Positions 32,924 to 40,515 of a DNA stretch of 64,000 nt are shown here, piece after piece (within the stretch, counting starts at the first letter, position 1; every line of letters begins with the position of its first letter). The position numbers and the translations under genes are program-made. Source of the DNA: an uncultured Bacilli bacterium. Its GTDB lineage: Bacteria; Bacillota_I; Bacilli_A; RF39; UBA660. The stretch covers positions 1-64,000 of the forward strand of contig CANQSQ010000004.1 of NCBI GenBank assembly GCA_947626565.1, written 5' to 3'. The notes under the pieces were generated by a model. The model searched no databases. It was not told the DNA's origin and saw only the letters and a list, made by a program, of their open reading frames with translations.

Positions 32924-33304
32924 ATGAATTTACTTCAACCTTATCAAGGAAAATACAAATCAGCCGAATCAGCAGCTTCCTATATCGATATAGTAGCTAT
33001 TAATAAAGGCTGTGATATGATTGATGCTGCTGCTACTGACTTTATAACAGTAGGAAAAACAGTTGCTGCAGCAAGTGAAGATTGTGGGACTGATACTCTA
33101 TCTATTGATGGTAAAAATATTTTAAGTACTATTGAGAATTGTGCTAATAAGATAGCTAATACTGAAAAAGAAATATTTAAAATAACTTCACAAATAAGAG
33201 AGCAAGCCATAAATCAATATAATAATAAGCAACAAGAACTAAATAATGAAGCTCAATCAATTGAAAATGATATGCGAAGAAATGAAGAAAATCAGGGAAA
33301 GTAA
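32924..33304 (+). CDS. Small helical protein of the type VII-associated island (A1)
   Basis: 126 residues, mostly helical. It is paralogous to the product at 35125: both carry 'AESAA[SN]YID' near the N terminus, a central 'L-x-[IV]-[GD]-x-K' segment, and 'QYN.KQ.ELNN.A' near the C terminus. It resembles the small helical partner proteins encoded before LXG-type effectors in type VII loci, but I cannot name the family. It is first in a two-gene unit with the 304-residue membrane protein. AGAGGAG precedes the ATG. Confidence 0.6.
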   Translation: MNLLQPYQGKYKSAESAASYIDIVAINKGCDMIDAAATDFITVGKTVAAASEDCGTDTLSIDGKNILSTIENCANKIANTEKEIFKITSQIREQAINQYNNKQQELNNEAQSIENDMRRNEENQGK

Positions 33305-33313
33305 GGCGTTAAT

Positions 33314-34228
33314 ATGGGTGAATTTATATATAATCAAGAAAAAATATCTAATGTTTTAAATACACTAACTGAAGCCAGTAAGAAGTTTAATTCTTTAAAT
33401 ACCAATGAACAATTGTTAAATGGGGTTAAACAAGTAGAAAAGGCAAATGGCTATCAGGATTGCATTGGTAATATAAATATTTCTGCAATTACCTCAAAAG
33501 TAGGAGAAAGTGAAGCTACTATAAAAAATTTAATTTCATTTATTGATACTTCTATTTCTGAAATGAAAAAATTTGCTAATGATAAAAATAATTCTGACAA
33601 TGATATCTATATTGATAATAATAGTTCAGAAAATAATACCCTATATGTTGATAAAAATGGTGATGAAAATAATAGTCTCTATATAGATAATAATGGTCAA
33701 GAAAGAATGGCTAATATTGAAAACAATTCGACCAAAACGTTGCCTATTTCCTACAAAAATCCTTCTCTTAATTCCAATAAAACTGAAAAATCAAATGTAG
33801 GAGGATATAGTGCTTCAACAGGCTTTATTGGTGATTATAAAAATCAACAATCTCTAACCAAAGAAAATCCCCTTGATGAAATAGTGGCTCGAGAATCACA
33901 AGTTGCTTCAGCGACACCTAAAGATTCCGTAATTCAAACGAATATAGCTCCAATATTAGCTGGAATTGGAGCAGCAACAATAGCTAGTATTACTGCTAAA
34001 AAAGTTTTAGACAATCAAGATGCTGATAAAAAACAAGAGGCCGATGAAATAAAAACTGAAAACTGGGAAGAAGTTTCATCAACAGTAAATACTCAACCAT
34101 CTCAAGATAAAAAGAAAGTTAAAGATATTTACGATGAAGAAGATGATAAATATGATATGCCAACCTTTAATAAACCCCAAGAAAAATATACAGCAAGAAG
34201 TAGTGAAGAACTAAAAGATTTACGATAA
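33314..34228 (+). CDS. Type VII-associated protein with C-terminal TM and conserved tail (B1)
   Basis: 304 residues. An N-terminal helical domain (about 1-95) is followed by Asn/Asp-rich repeats ('NNSLYIDNNG' types, about 95-140), a linker, a transmembrane segment 'PILAGIGAATIASITAKKVL' (about 213-233) and an acidic tail. The part from the TM onward matches the large product at 35560: AG..AA, LDN, DEI.TE.W, and a final EKY.AR...EL.DL. It is probably a secreted or membrane-held substrate of the ESX-type system. No enzymatic domain is seen. Confidence 0.6.
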   Translation: MGEFIYNQEKISNVLNTLTEASKKFNSLNTNEQLLNGVKQVEKANGYQDCIGNINISAITSKVGESEATIKNLISFIDTSISEMKKFANDKNNSDNDIYIDNNSSENNTLYVDKNGDENNSLYIDNNGQERMANIENNSTKTLPISYKNPSLNSNKTEKSNVGGYSASTGFIGDYKNQQSLTKENPLDEIVARESQVASATPKDSVIQTNIAPILAGIGAATIASITAKKVLDNQDADKKQEADEIKTENWEEVSSTVNTQPSQDKKKVKDIYDEEDDKYDMPTFNKPQEKYTARSSEELKDLR

Positions 34229-34256
34229 AAAAAGATTGGCGAAATTAATAATTGCT

Positions 34257-34286
34257 AAAAGTCATAAAAAAATGACTTTTTATTTT
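34257..34286 (+). terminator. Terminator after the A1-B1 unit
   Basis: AAAAGTCAT (34257-34265) pairs with ATGACTTTT (34272-34280), then T-rich sequence. Confidence 0.8.
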
Positions 34287-34329
34287 TATAAATATTAAAT
34301 GTAAAATAAACAAAAGAATAGAAAAAAGT

Positions 34330-34360
34330 CTTGCCTTATTATTAAAAAAAATATAAAATG
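34330..34360 (+). promoter_or_regulatory. Promoter P2 of the type VII-associated island
   Basis: This is an exact copy of the 31-base block at 32763-32793, with TTGCCT at 34331-34336, 17 bases, and TAAAAT. It lies about 77 bases before the first ESX-like gene. The shared block implies co-regulation of the two units. Confidence 0.7.
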
Positions 34361-34436
34361 GATTTATAAGGATATGGGTTTGGTTGATGAAATTAGACTA
34401 TATTCTTAAGAAACAAAATAGGAGGTGAAAAAGAAT

Positions 34437-34733
34437 ATGAATAATAAAACAATCCATGTAGAAGAAGAAGGTTTGAAAGATTTAGGAGCTGCTTTATCTG
34501 AAGCAGGAGAATCTTATAAACAAAATGTAGCAAGATTATCAAACTTAATAGACGAAATAACAAGTGGAGATATTAAAGGTAACCCTGCTGATGATTTATT
34601 ACAAAAATACCAAGCAAAAGCAGAAATGTTTAAAAATATTGCAAATTCAATTGATGACGCTGAAGATGCTATGGGATTAAAAACAACAAGCTTTGGCAAT
34701 ATGCTTAGCGAATTAAAGAGTGGAATGAAATAA
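34437..34733 (+). CDS. WXG100/ESAT-6-like protein (first of pair)
   Basis: 98 residues in two helices with a turn 'GDIKGNPADDLLQKY' in the middle, where classic WXG100 proteins have W-x-G. Length and helical hairpin pattern fit the ESX family. The Trp is not conserved, as in the non-WXG partner of heterodimeric pairs such as CFP-10/ESAT-6 (one partner often deviates). AGGAGGTGA (34420-34428) lies 8 bases before ATG 34437. It is followed 19 bases on by the second ESX-like gene. Confidence 0.65.
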   Translation: MNNKTIHVEEEGLKDLGAALSEAGESYKQNVARLSNLIDEITSGDIKGNPADDLLQKYQAKAEMFKNIANSIDDAEDAMGLKTTSFGNMLSELKSGMK

Positions 34734-34752
34734 TAGAAAGGAAGGAAAAAAG

Positions 34753-35034
34753 ATGGGAGATTACGTAACAATTACTCCAGGAGCAGCAACAGATGATGCT
34801 GTTCAAATCGATAAAATTATTGCTGACATAAGTGCGGAAATGGAAACATTAAATACTGCTATTAAATCAAATATTCCAGATCGCGTAGCCACTGATTGGT
34901 CAGAAACATTACTAAATAATTGGGAACAATATTATGGTGCTGATGTACCAGAAGCAATGGCAGCTATGGGTGAATCAGCAACAAACTTAAAGTTAGCTGT
35001 AGAAAAAGCATTAGGTTACAGTAACGAAAATTAA
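34753..35034 (+). CDS. WXG100-like protein (second of pair)
   Basis: 93 residues. 'ATDWSETLLNNWEQYYGADV' forms the central turn with two Trp residues, and flanking helices complete an ESAT-6-type hairpin. It probably forms a heterodimer with the preceding product and is exported by a type VII system. No signal peptide, as expected for this family. The gene is followed by an unusual hairpin region before the A2-B2 genes. Confidence 0.65.
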   Translation: MGDYVTITPGAATDDAVQIDKIIADISAEMETLNTAIKSNIPDRVATDWSETLLNNWEQYYGADVPEAMAAMGESATNLKLAVEKALGYSNEN

Positions 35035-35038
35035 AAAA

Positions 35039-35104
35039 TACATTGCAAAAATGCAATGTATAGTAAAGGGAAAAATTCTTTTTTCTTTTTACTATGCATT
35101 GCAT
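35039..35104 (+). promoter_or_regulatory. Mutually exclusive hairpins between the ESX pair and the A2-B2 genes
   Basis: TACATTGCA (35039-35047) can pair with TGCAATGTA (35052-35060). Alternatively 35051-35067 can pair with 35088-35104 as a 17-bp stem with one G-U pair, extended inward by A/G-rich against T/C-rich sequence. The two folds share bases 35051-35060, so they exclude each other. There is no clean T run after either, which suggests a processing site, RNA-stability element or attenuator setting the ratio of ESX proteins to downstream products. Confidence 0.6.
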
Positions 35105-35124
35105 AAAAAAGGGAGATGAAATTT

Positions 35125-35541
35125 ATGGCGGGCGTACTAGTAAATCCTAGATCATATAGTAATTCATATTATAATATTTATGTTACGGCTGAAAGTGCTG
35201 CAAACTATATTGATTATAATGGCATTGTAAGTGCTGCTGATAATGTATTAAACGTAGCTAGAGAAGCCGTCAATGATATAGCAAAAAAATTACGAAATGT
35301 TCAAATTGGTCAAGAAGCCTTAACAGTAGGCGATAAAACCATGGAACCAGTTATTGAAGAAGTTTCGCAAATTATTTCTACGCTAGCAGATGGTTTGGAA
35401 CCTACGCTTGAAAATATAAAAGACACTGCTTTACAAAAGTATAACGAAAAACAAAATGAATTAAACAATATAGCATATGAAAATTATAAGAACAAACTAG
35501 ACAATGCAGAAGAGGCAGAAAAAGCGCGAAAAAACTCATAA
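35125..35541 (+). CDS. Small helical protein of the type VII-associated island (A2)
   Basis: About 138 residues, paralogue of the product at 32924: 'TAESAANYIDYNGIVSAADNV' and 'LQKYNEKQNELNNIAYENY' match its conserved segments. ATG 35125 is preferred to ATG 35116 because GGGAG (35111-35115) is 9 bases away. It is followed 18 bases later by the large B2 gene, repeating the A-B order of the first unit. Confidence 0.6.
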   Translation: MAGVLVNPRSYSNSYYNIYVTAESAANYIDYNGIVSAADNVLNVAREAVNDIAKKLRNVQIGQEALTVGDKTMEPVIEEVSQIISTLADGLEPTLENIKDTALQKYNEKQNELNNIAYENYKNKLDNAEEAEKARKNS

Positions 35542-35559
35542 TAAAAAGGAGGAGATAAA

Positions 35560-38079
35560 ATGTCTTTTTGGAATGATGCCAAAACATTTATAACTGGCAG
35601 AAATGGTATTTATGAAGATGAAAAAGCTGTTAACCAAGCAAAAGAAGATTTAAAAAGAATTATTAACAATGATGTTGAAGACGCAAAAGAACAAATAAGA
35701 CAGAGCATCGTATCTATTACTAATTGTCAAGGTTTTAGTGAATATGTAGGTTCATTTGAACAGACATCATTTTATGATGAAACAATTGATTGCGCATCAA
35801 TTATGATTAATGATATTATCGGACAAATTGAAGCTAAAGCTGCTAACATCAAAGAATATAATGAATCTAGTTTAACTGACAAGATACTTGGTAGTGGTGG
35901 TATGGTACTTGCCAAATTTGGTGAAGGTGTTCTATCAGTTGGTGAAGGTATTGCTGATACTGCAGCAACAGTATTACTTGGTGGTGGTACTTATATCTGG
36001 GGACTTACTAGTGGAGATATGTCTGCATACGAAGGAGTTGGCAAAATTGTTAAGAAAGATTTGTCTCATGATGCATTTAATTTTTATTATAAAAGTGACC
36101 TAGCTAAAGCCAGTGCTTTTACTGAGGATAGTGCAATAGCATCTCTTGCAGAAGGTATTGGAGTTACTACCGGTTATCTTGCTCTTGGTGGATTTGTATC
36201 TGGATTCTCCAAAACAGCTGCTTTAAAGTCAACAACAAATGCTACTACAGCAGTAACATTTTTAAGTAGTTGGGGTAATAACACTGAAAGTGGTTTACAA
36301 GCAGGAAAATCCTTTGGAAGTGCTACTAAACAAGGTCTTGTAGCGGCAACAGCCGAAGCTGCTATGGCTTACATTGGTGGTAAAGCTGGAGAAAAAGCTC
36401 AGAAAGCGAAAGCCATCGATAATGCAACTGAAAAATTAGAAACAGCTACTAAAGCTCGTGAAGAAGCCGCTAAATTAGTACAACAAGGCGTAGATGCGCC
36501 TGAGTCTATGAGTGATGGTATGTTTGAACAGGCTAAAAATGCATTTGACGATGCTATGGAAGCCCAAATTGATGCTCAAAAAGCATTAGAAAAAGTCAAG
36601 GCTTCAAAACTAAGTTCATATCAAGGTTATAATGATCCTTTAACAAAATTTACACGAGCTAAAGGAGAAGCTGCTCGTACAGCTCTTGCTCAAACTGCCA
36701 CTAAAAGAGAAGCAGTTGGACTTATTTTTAATAAAGGTAGGGAAGCTATAGGTAATACTATTACTAAAGGTGGAGAGACTGCTGGTAAGGCTATTGCTAA
36801 AAGTGGTGAGACTGTTGGTAATATCATTACTAACCCTAAAGCTACTGGTATAGACCTTATTAATAGTGCCAAACAAAGTCTTCCTAAAATTAAAGAAGGC
36901 GTGAAAACAGGAATGAAAGCTTTAGGTGAGACGTATGTTCAACCTATAACAGCTGGAGCACTAGCAGGACCAACAGTAGGAAAAGTTGTATCAGATCAAG
37001 TATTTAAATCAAAAAGTACTAATATTCAACCACCAGATGTAAAACCTCAATCTGGCTTTAGTGCAACACCTAGTGGTACTTCTAATGGTGGAGGCAGTAC
37101 CGGTGGTGAAACTGGTGGTACCGATAATACTACTGAAAATCAACAATCAACTAGCAATGAAAATGGAAACGGAAATGGAAATAGTAACAGAACTTATAGC
37201 GGTGGAGGCAGTAGTTATACACCATCTGGCTCAACGTATTCTGGAGGTAATGCATCAACCCAATTTACTAACAGTCAACCAACAACGCAAAACAACCAGA
37301 CTACCACAACTGATACATCAAAAACTCCAACCGTACCTAATAATAAGACTGAAGATGTTTTAAAACCATCAACAGATACTCCAAAGCAACCTAACACTCC
37401 AAATACTACTCCTTCGGGATCAACTAATAATCCAACAACATCTAATCCTAATCCAAATCCAAATTCATCACCTTCTAATCCTAACCATAATACCAATACT
37501 AATACCAATCCAAGCCCTAGTCCTAGCAATCCATCGCCATCTAATAATCCAACTTCAAACGGCAGTGGTAATGCTCATACTGGTGGTGGTTATTCAGGCT
37601 CTGGTGGCTATCAAGAAGATACAACTTCAAATGGTATCTTAGATAGTGATAAGAATGAGATTGATGCAGCTCTAGAAAAAGGTAAAGCATCAATTGATGA
37701 TGTTATCAAAGGTAATATAACCAAGATTCCATCATCAACTACTCCAATTAAAACCACACCTACAACAAAGAATGGTAATAATGGAAGTTATGTTATTCCA
37801 ACCGTTGCTGGTTTAAGTGCAGCCGCAGCTGCTGGAATTGGAACTAAAGCATACTTGGATAATAAGTCTAATAATTATAATGGTGAAGATTCTGATGAAA
37901 TTGAAACAGAAGAGTGGGCTGGAGAAAATGATGTTGAAATAGAATACGATGATAATGCTGAGAAAGAAGCTTATCTAGATGAAGACGACGAATTTGGTTA
38001 TACAGATACTGACACAGCTACCGAAGAAACGGAAAAATATGATGCTAGAAACAATACTGAACTAGCAGATTTACAATAG
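35560..38079 (+). CDS. Large type VII-associated membrane/surface protein (B2)
   Basis: 839 residues. N-terminal helical domain (1-110), then a Gly/Ala-rich hydrophobic region (about 115-300, 'GMVLAKFGEGVLSVGEGIADTAA') recalling pre-toxin or glycine-zipper segments, a coiled coil (about 285-350), and a long Ser/Thr/Asn/Pro-rich low-complexity stretch (about 490-690). A transmembrane helix ('VIPTVAGLSAAAAAGIGTKAYL', about 747-768) and acidic tail follow. The last approximately 95 residues match B1, including the terminal EKY.AR...EL.DL. No toxin or enzyme domain is recognisable at the C terminus, unlike LXG effectors. Confidence 0.6.
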   Translation: MSFWNDAKTFITGRNGIYEDEKAVNQAKEDLKRIINNDVEDAKEQIRQSIVSITNCQGFSEYVGSFEQTSFYDETIDCASIMINDIIGQIEAKAANIKEYNESSLTDKILGSGGMVLAKFGEGVLSVGEGIADTAATVLLGGGTYIWGLTSGDMSAYEGVGKIVKKDLSHDAFNFYYKSDLAKASAFTEDSAIASLAEGIGVTTGYLALGGFVSGFSKTAALKSTTNATTAVTFLSSWGNNTESGLQAGKSFGSATKQGLVAATAEAAMAYIGGKAGEKAQKAKAIDNATEKLETATKAREEAAKLVQQGVDAPESMSDGMFEQAKNAFDDAMEAQIDAQKALEKVKASKLSSYQGYNDPLTKFTRAKGEAARTALAQTATKREAVGLIFNKGREAIGNTITKGGETAGKAIAKSGETVGNIITNPKATGIDLINSAKQSLPKIKEGVKTGMKALGETYVQPITAGALAGPTVGKVVSDQVFKSKSTNIQPPDVKPQSGFSATPSGTSNGGGSTGGETGGTDNTTENQQSTSNENGNGNGNSNRTYSGGGSSYTPSGSTYSGGNASTQFTNSQPTTQNNQTTTTDTSKTPTVPNNKTEDVLKPSTDTPKQPNTPNTTPSGSTNNPTTSNPNPNPNSSPSNPNHNTNTNTNPSPSPSNPSPSNNPTSNGSGNAHTGGGYSGSGGYQEDTTSNGILDSDKNEIDAALEKGKASIDDVIKGNITKIPSSTTPIKTTPTTKNGNNGSYVIPTVAGLSAAAAAGIGTKAYLDNKSNNYNGEDSDEIETEEWAGENDVEIEYDDNAEKEAYLDEDDEFGYTDTDTATEETEKYDARNNTELADLQ

Positions 38080-38094
38080 AAAGGAAATGGGAAT

Positions 38095-38421
38095 ATGAAA
38101 GATAAATTTTTACCAATAGGTTCTGTTGTCCTACTAAAAGGTGGCAAAAAAGAACTAATGATTACTGGTTATTGTATTATCGCTAATGGTCAAGATCCAA
38201 TAGATGAAGTTAATCACAGGGTTAATATGCATGAATATTCAGCTTGTACCTATCCCGAAGGAGTAATTAATAGTGATGTAGCTTATGTATTTAATCATGA
38301 CCAAATTGACAAAGTTTGTTTCTTAGGTTATGAAACTGAACAGTCAAAAGAAGTTTCCAAAACAATTAACGATAATATCGAAGACATAAAGCAAGCAATC
38401 CTAAATCAAGCAAATAGTTAA
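38095..38421 (+). CDS. DUF4176 protein, type VII-associated (first copy)
   Basis: 108 residues. 'FLPIGSVVLLKGGKKELMITGYCII' is the DUF4176 signature, and the family is a common companion of type VII (LXG) loci in Firmicutes, where relatives act as targeting or chaperone partners. It is about 80 percent identical by eye to the next gene. It begins 15 bases after B2 and is closed by a terminator. Confidence 0.8.
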   Translation: MKDKFLPIGSVVLLKGGKKELMITGYCIIANGQDPIDEVNHRVNMHEYSACTYPEGVINSDVAYVFNHDQIDKVCFLGYETEQSKEVSKTINDNIEDIKQAILNQANS

Positions 38422-38449
38422 AAGTCATTTAAAAAATGACTTTTTTTTT
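38420..38449 (+). terminator. Terminator between the two DUF4176 genes
   Basis: AAAGTCATTT pairs with AAATGACTTT, followed by nine T residues. A new -10 (TATAAT near 38464-38469) then starts the second copy. Confidence 0.8.
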
Positions 38450-38492
38450 CTTTCAAAATAAGATATAATATATTATATAGGATGTGATAATA

Positions 38493-38816
38493 ATGAAAGA
38501 AAAATTTTTACCTATTGGTTCAGTTGTTTTACTAAAAGGTGGCAAAAAAGAACTAATGATTACTGGTTATTGTATCATCGCTAACGGAGAAGAAATAATT
38601 GATAAAACAAATCAAAAAATTAATATGCACGATTATTCAGCTTGTACTTATCCTGAGGGAGTAATTAATAGTGATGTGGCCTATGTATTTAATCATGACC
38701 AAATTGAAACTATTTGTTTTCTAGGCTATGAAACTGAAAAATCAAAAGAGGTTTCTAAAACTATTAACGATAATATCGAAGATATAAAACAAACTATTTT
38801 AAATCAAATTAAATAA
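38493..38816 (+). CDS. DUF4176 protein, type VII-associated (second copy)
   Basis: About 107 residues, a close paralogue of the copy at 38095 (shared 'GGKKELMITGYCIIANG', 'YSACTYPEGVINSDVAYVFNHDQI', 'SKEVSKTINDNIEDIKQ'). ATG 38493 is chosen; the upstream in-frame GTG overlaps the ribosome site. It has its own promoter after the terminator at 38420-38449, so the two copies can be expressed separately. Confidence 0.8.
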   Translation: MKEKFLPIGSVVLLKGGKKELMITGYCIIANGEEIIDKTNQKINMHDYSACTYPEGVINSDVAYVFNHDQIETICFLGYETEKSKEVSKTINDNIEDIKQTILNQIK

Positions 38817-38825
38817 GGAGAATTT

Positions 38826-39128
38826 ATGCAATACAAAGATTTGAGTTTTACCGTTAACAAAGGTGGTGTAGAAATAATTTGTGATATTTTATCAGTTATT
38901 CCCAATGAAGAAAATTCTAATGAACCTTATGTTGTTTTTACTGATTATATGTTAGACGAAAATGATGAATTTGTCCTACAATATGGCAAAGTAGTTGAAC
39001 CAGAACCAGAAGAGTATATTTTACAAAACATTGAAGATGAAAGTATTATATCTAAAATAAAAGAAGCTTTAAATGATGATATTGTTAATTATGTAAATAC
39101 TGAGATTCAAAATAATATCCATGACTAA
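38826..39128 (+). CDS. Small acidic DUF1292-like protein (E1)
   Basis: 100 residues, acidic. 'EIICDILSVIPNEENSNEPYVVFTDYMLDENDEFVLQYGKVVEPE' resembles DUF1292 proteins (Y-[IV]-x-F-T-D). The product at 40265 has the same core (G-V-x-I-x-[CY]-D-I ... Y-T-D-Y). It overlaps the following membrane-protein gene by 8 bases, so the two are probably translated together. Confidence 0.55.
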   Translation: MQYKDLSFTVNKGGVEIICDILSVIPNEENSNEPYVVFTDYMLDENDEFVLQYGKVVEPEPEEYILQNIEDESIISKIKEALNDDIVNYVNTEIQNNIHD

Positions 39129-40254
39129 AGAAGAAATTAAAAATAAATTATCAACTTTATCAGATGATAATTATCAAGAAAAGCTTAATTTAAGAGGAAA
39201 ATTAATCAACCTTTTAAAAGAAGAAATTGCTACTACAACCGATAAAGAAACACAAGAATCTTTAAAAGAAGAATTATCCTCACAAATTAATTTACATAAA
39301 GAGCAAATCAAAAATAACCGAGCTAAATTTACCAAAATCCCATCTAATGTAGGTCAAAAAGTCAAAGAAATAGCTTCAGCTATTAAATCATTTAAAGATA
39401 ATCCTAATCTTCTAAAAATATTAAAAGATTCTCTTAAAAATACGGCTCTAAGTGGGGCTGTAGTATCAGCTATTACTTTAATATTGGCTGCTACTTCTGG
39501 TACTATATCCCTTGCTGTTTTATCATCTCTTGTACCAACAATAAGTTATATAGGATTATCAAATATCATTAGAAACTTTTATAAAGATAAATTGGCTAAA
39601 GATAATCCATCGTTTGAGCTAAACAAAGAAAATTTAACTGCATTGAAGAATTACTTAGTTGATGACGAGCACTTAAGAGATTTAATTAATCAAAAAAATA
39701 CCCCTTTAGATAATGAACAAGCTATTTTACTTAATGAAGAATTAATTAAAGAATATCAAACTATTAAAGAAAAGTTCCCTAATCAAGACTTATCTCACAT
39801 AATATCACAACCTCTTATAAAGACCATGGAGGACTTAAAAAATTGCTATGAACAGAAAAAATATGATTATGTAAAGGATAAAAATAATATGACTCCTCAA
39901 GATTTTGCTGTTTTAGAAAAAAAAGCTCTTCAATTAGATATTGATCTTTTCAAAGAAGAAAATTATCTTAAAGAAGCCGGTGAAAATGCTTTCAAAAATA
40001 TCAAAATAAGTACTGTTACTATGTATTTAGCTCGTCTTTTACTACAAGGAATTTTCCCATCTTTATCTTTTAAAAATATTAATGACCTAGTAACACCTTT
40101 TTTCTTAGTAGTTATTAATAATGTTGTTAATATGGCTAACTATAAAGATAAAATAAAATTACGTCCTTCAAAATATCATAATTCACCAATTAAATTTAAT
40201 GATCCTTCTTTTTTAAGAACTTTAAAAAATGAAAATAGTATTCAATACGGATAG
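39121..40254 (+). CDS. Membrane protein of the type VII-associated island (F1)
   Basis: 377 residues: a charged helical N terminus containing 'LRGKLINLLKEEI', a hydrophobic pair of helices (about 110-150), a long soluble helical middle, and two more weak membrane segments near the C terminus. The N terminus is shared with the product at 40516 ('LRGRLINAIKKEI'). No known family is recognised. It lies in a small-acidic-protein/membrane-protein module that is repeated immediately downstream. Confidence 0.5.
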   Translation: MTKEEIKNKLSTLSDDNYQEKLNLRGKLINLLKEEIATTTDKETQESLKEELSSQINLHKEQIKNNRAKFTKIPSNVGQKVKEIASAIKSFKDNPNLLKILKDSLKNTALSGAVVSAITLILAATSGTISLAVLSSLVPTISYIGLSNIIRNFYKDKLAKDNPSFELNKENLTALKNYLVDDEHLRDLINQKNTPLDNEQAILLNEELIKEYQTIKEKFPNQDLSHIISQPLIKTMEDLKNCYEQKKYDYVKDKNNMTPQDFAVLEKKALQLDIDLFKEENYLKEAGENAFKNIKISTVTMYLARLLLQGIFPSLSFKNINDLVTPFFLVVINNVVNMANYKDKIKLRPSKYHNSPIKFNDPSFLRTLKNENSIQYG

Positions 40255-40264
40255 GAGATAAAAA

Positions 40265-40510
40265 ATGGATAGTTTTTATAAAAAAAATGCCTTAGGAGTC
40301 AATATTCAATATGACATCATTGGCTACTTTACTGGTGATGATGGAGAATATCGCATTTATACTGATTATACAACTGCTGATACTCCTCTAGGTATTAATC
40401 TTTTTGTAGATATCAAAAAAGATACCGGCTATGAAGCAATTTCTTCTTCCAAGCAAGAGATTGTTCTTGCCCAATTTAATAGTGAAATTTTAAATCAATT
40501 ATTGGGGTGA
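40265..40510 (+). CDS. Small DUF1292-like protein (E2)
   Basis: 81 residues: 'GVNIQYDIIGYFTGDDGEYRIYTDYTTAD' aligns with E1. It overlaps or abuts the next membrane-protein gene, as E1 does. No function is known. Confidence 0.5.
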   Translation: MDSFYKKNALGVNIQYDIIGYFTGDDGEYRIYTDYTTADTPLGINLFVDIKKDTGYEAISSSKQEIVLAQFNSEILNQLLG

Positions 40511-40515
40511 TTAAT

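Noticed and set aside
37275-37529. Gly/Leu/Val-rich minus-strand frame inside the large type VII-associated gene
   Set aside because: It is the reverse complement of the Asn/Pro/Thr low-complexity region. Simple-sequence composition keeps the frame open and no ribosome site is present.
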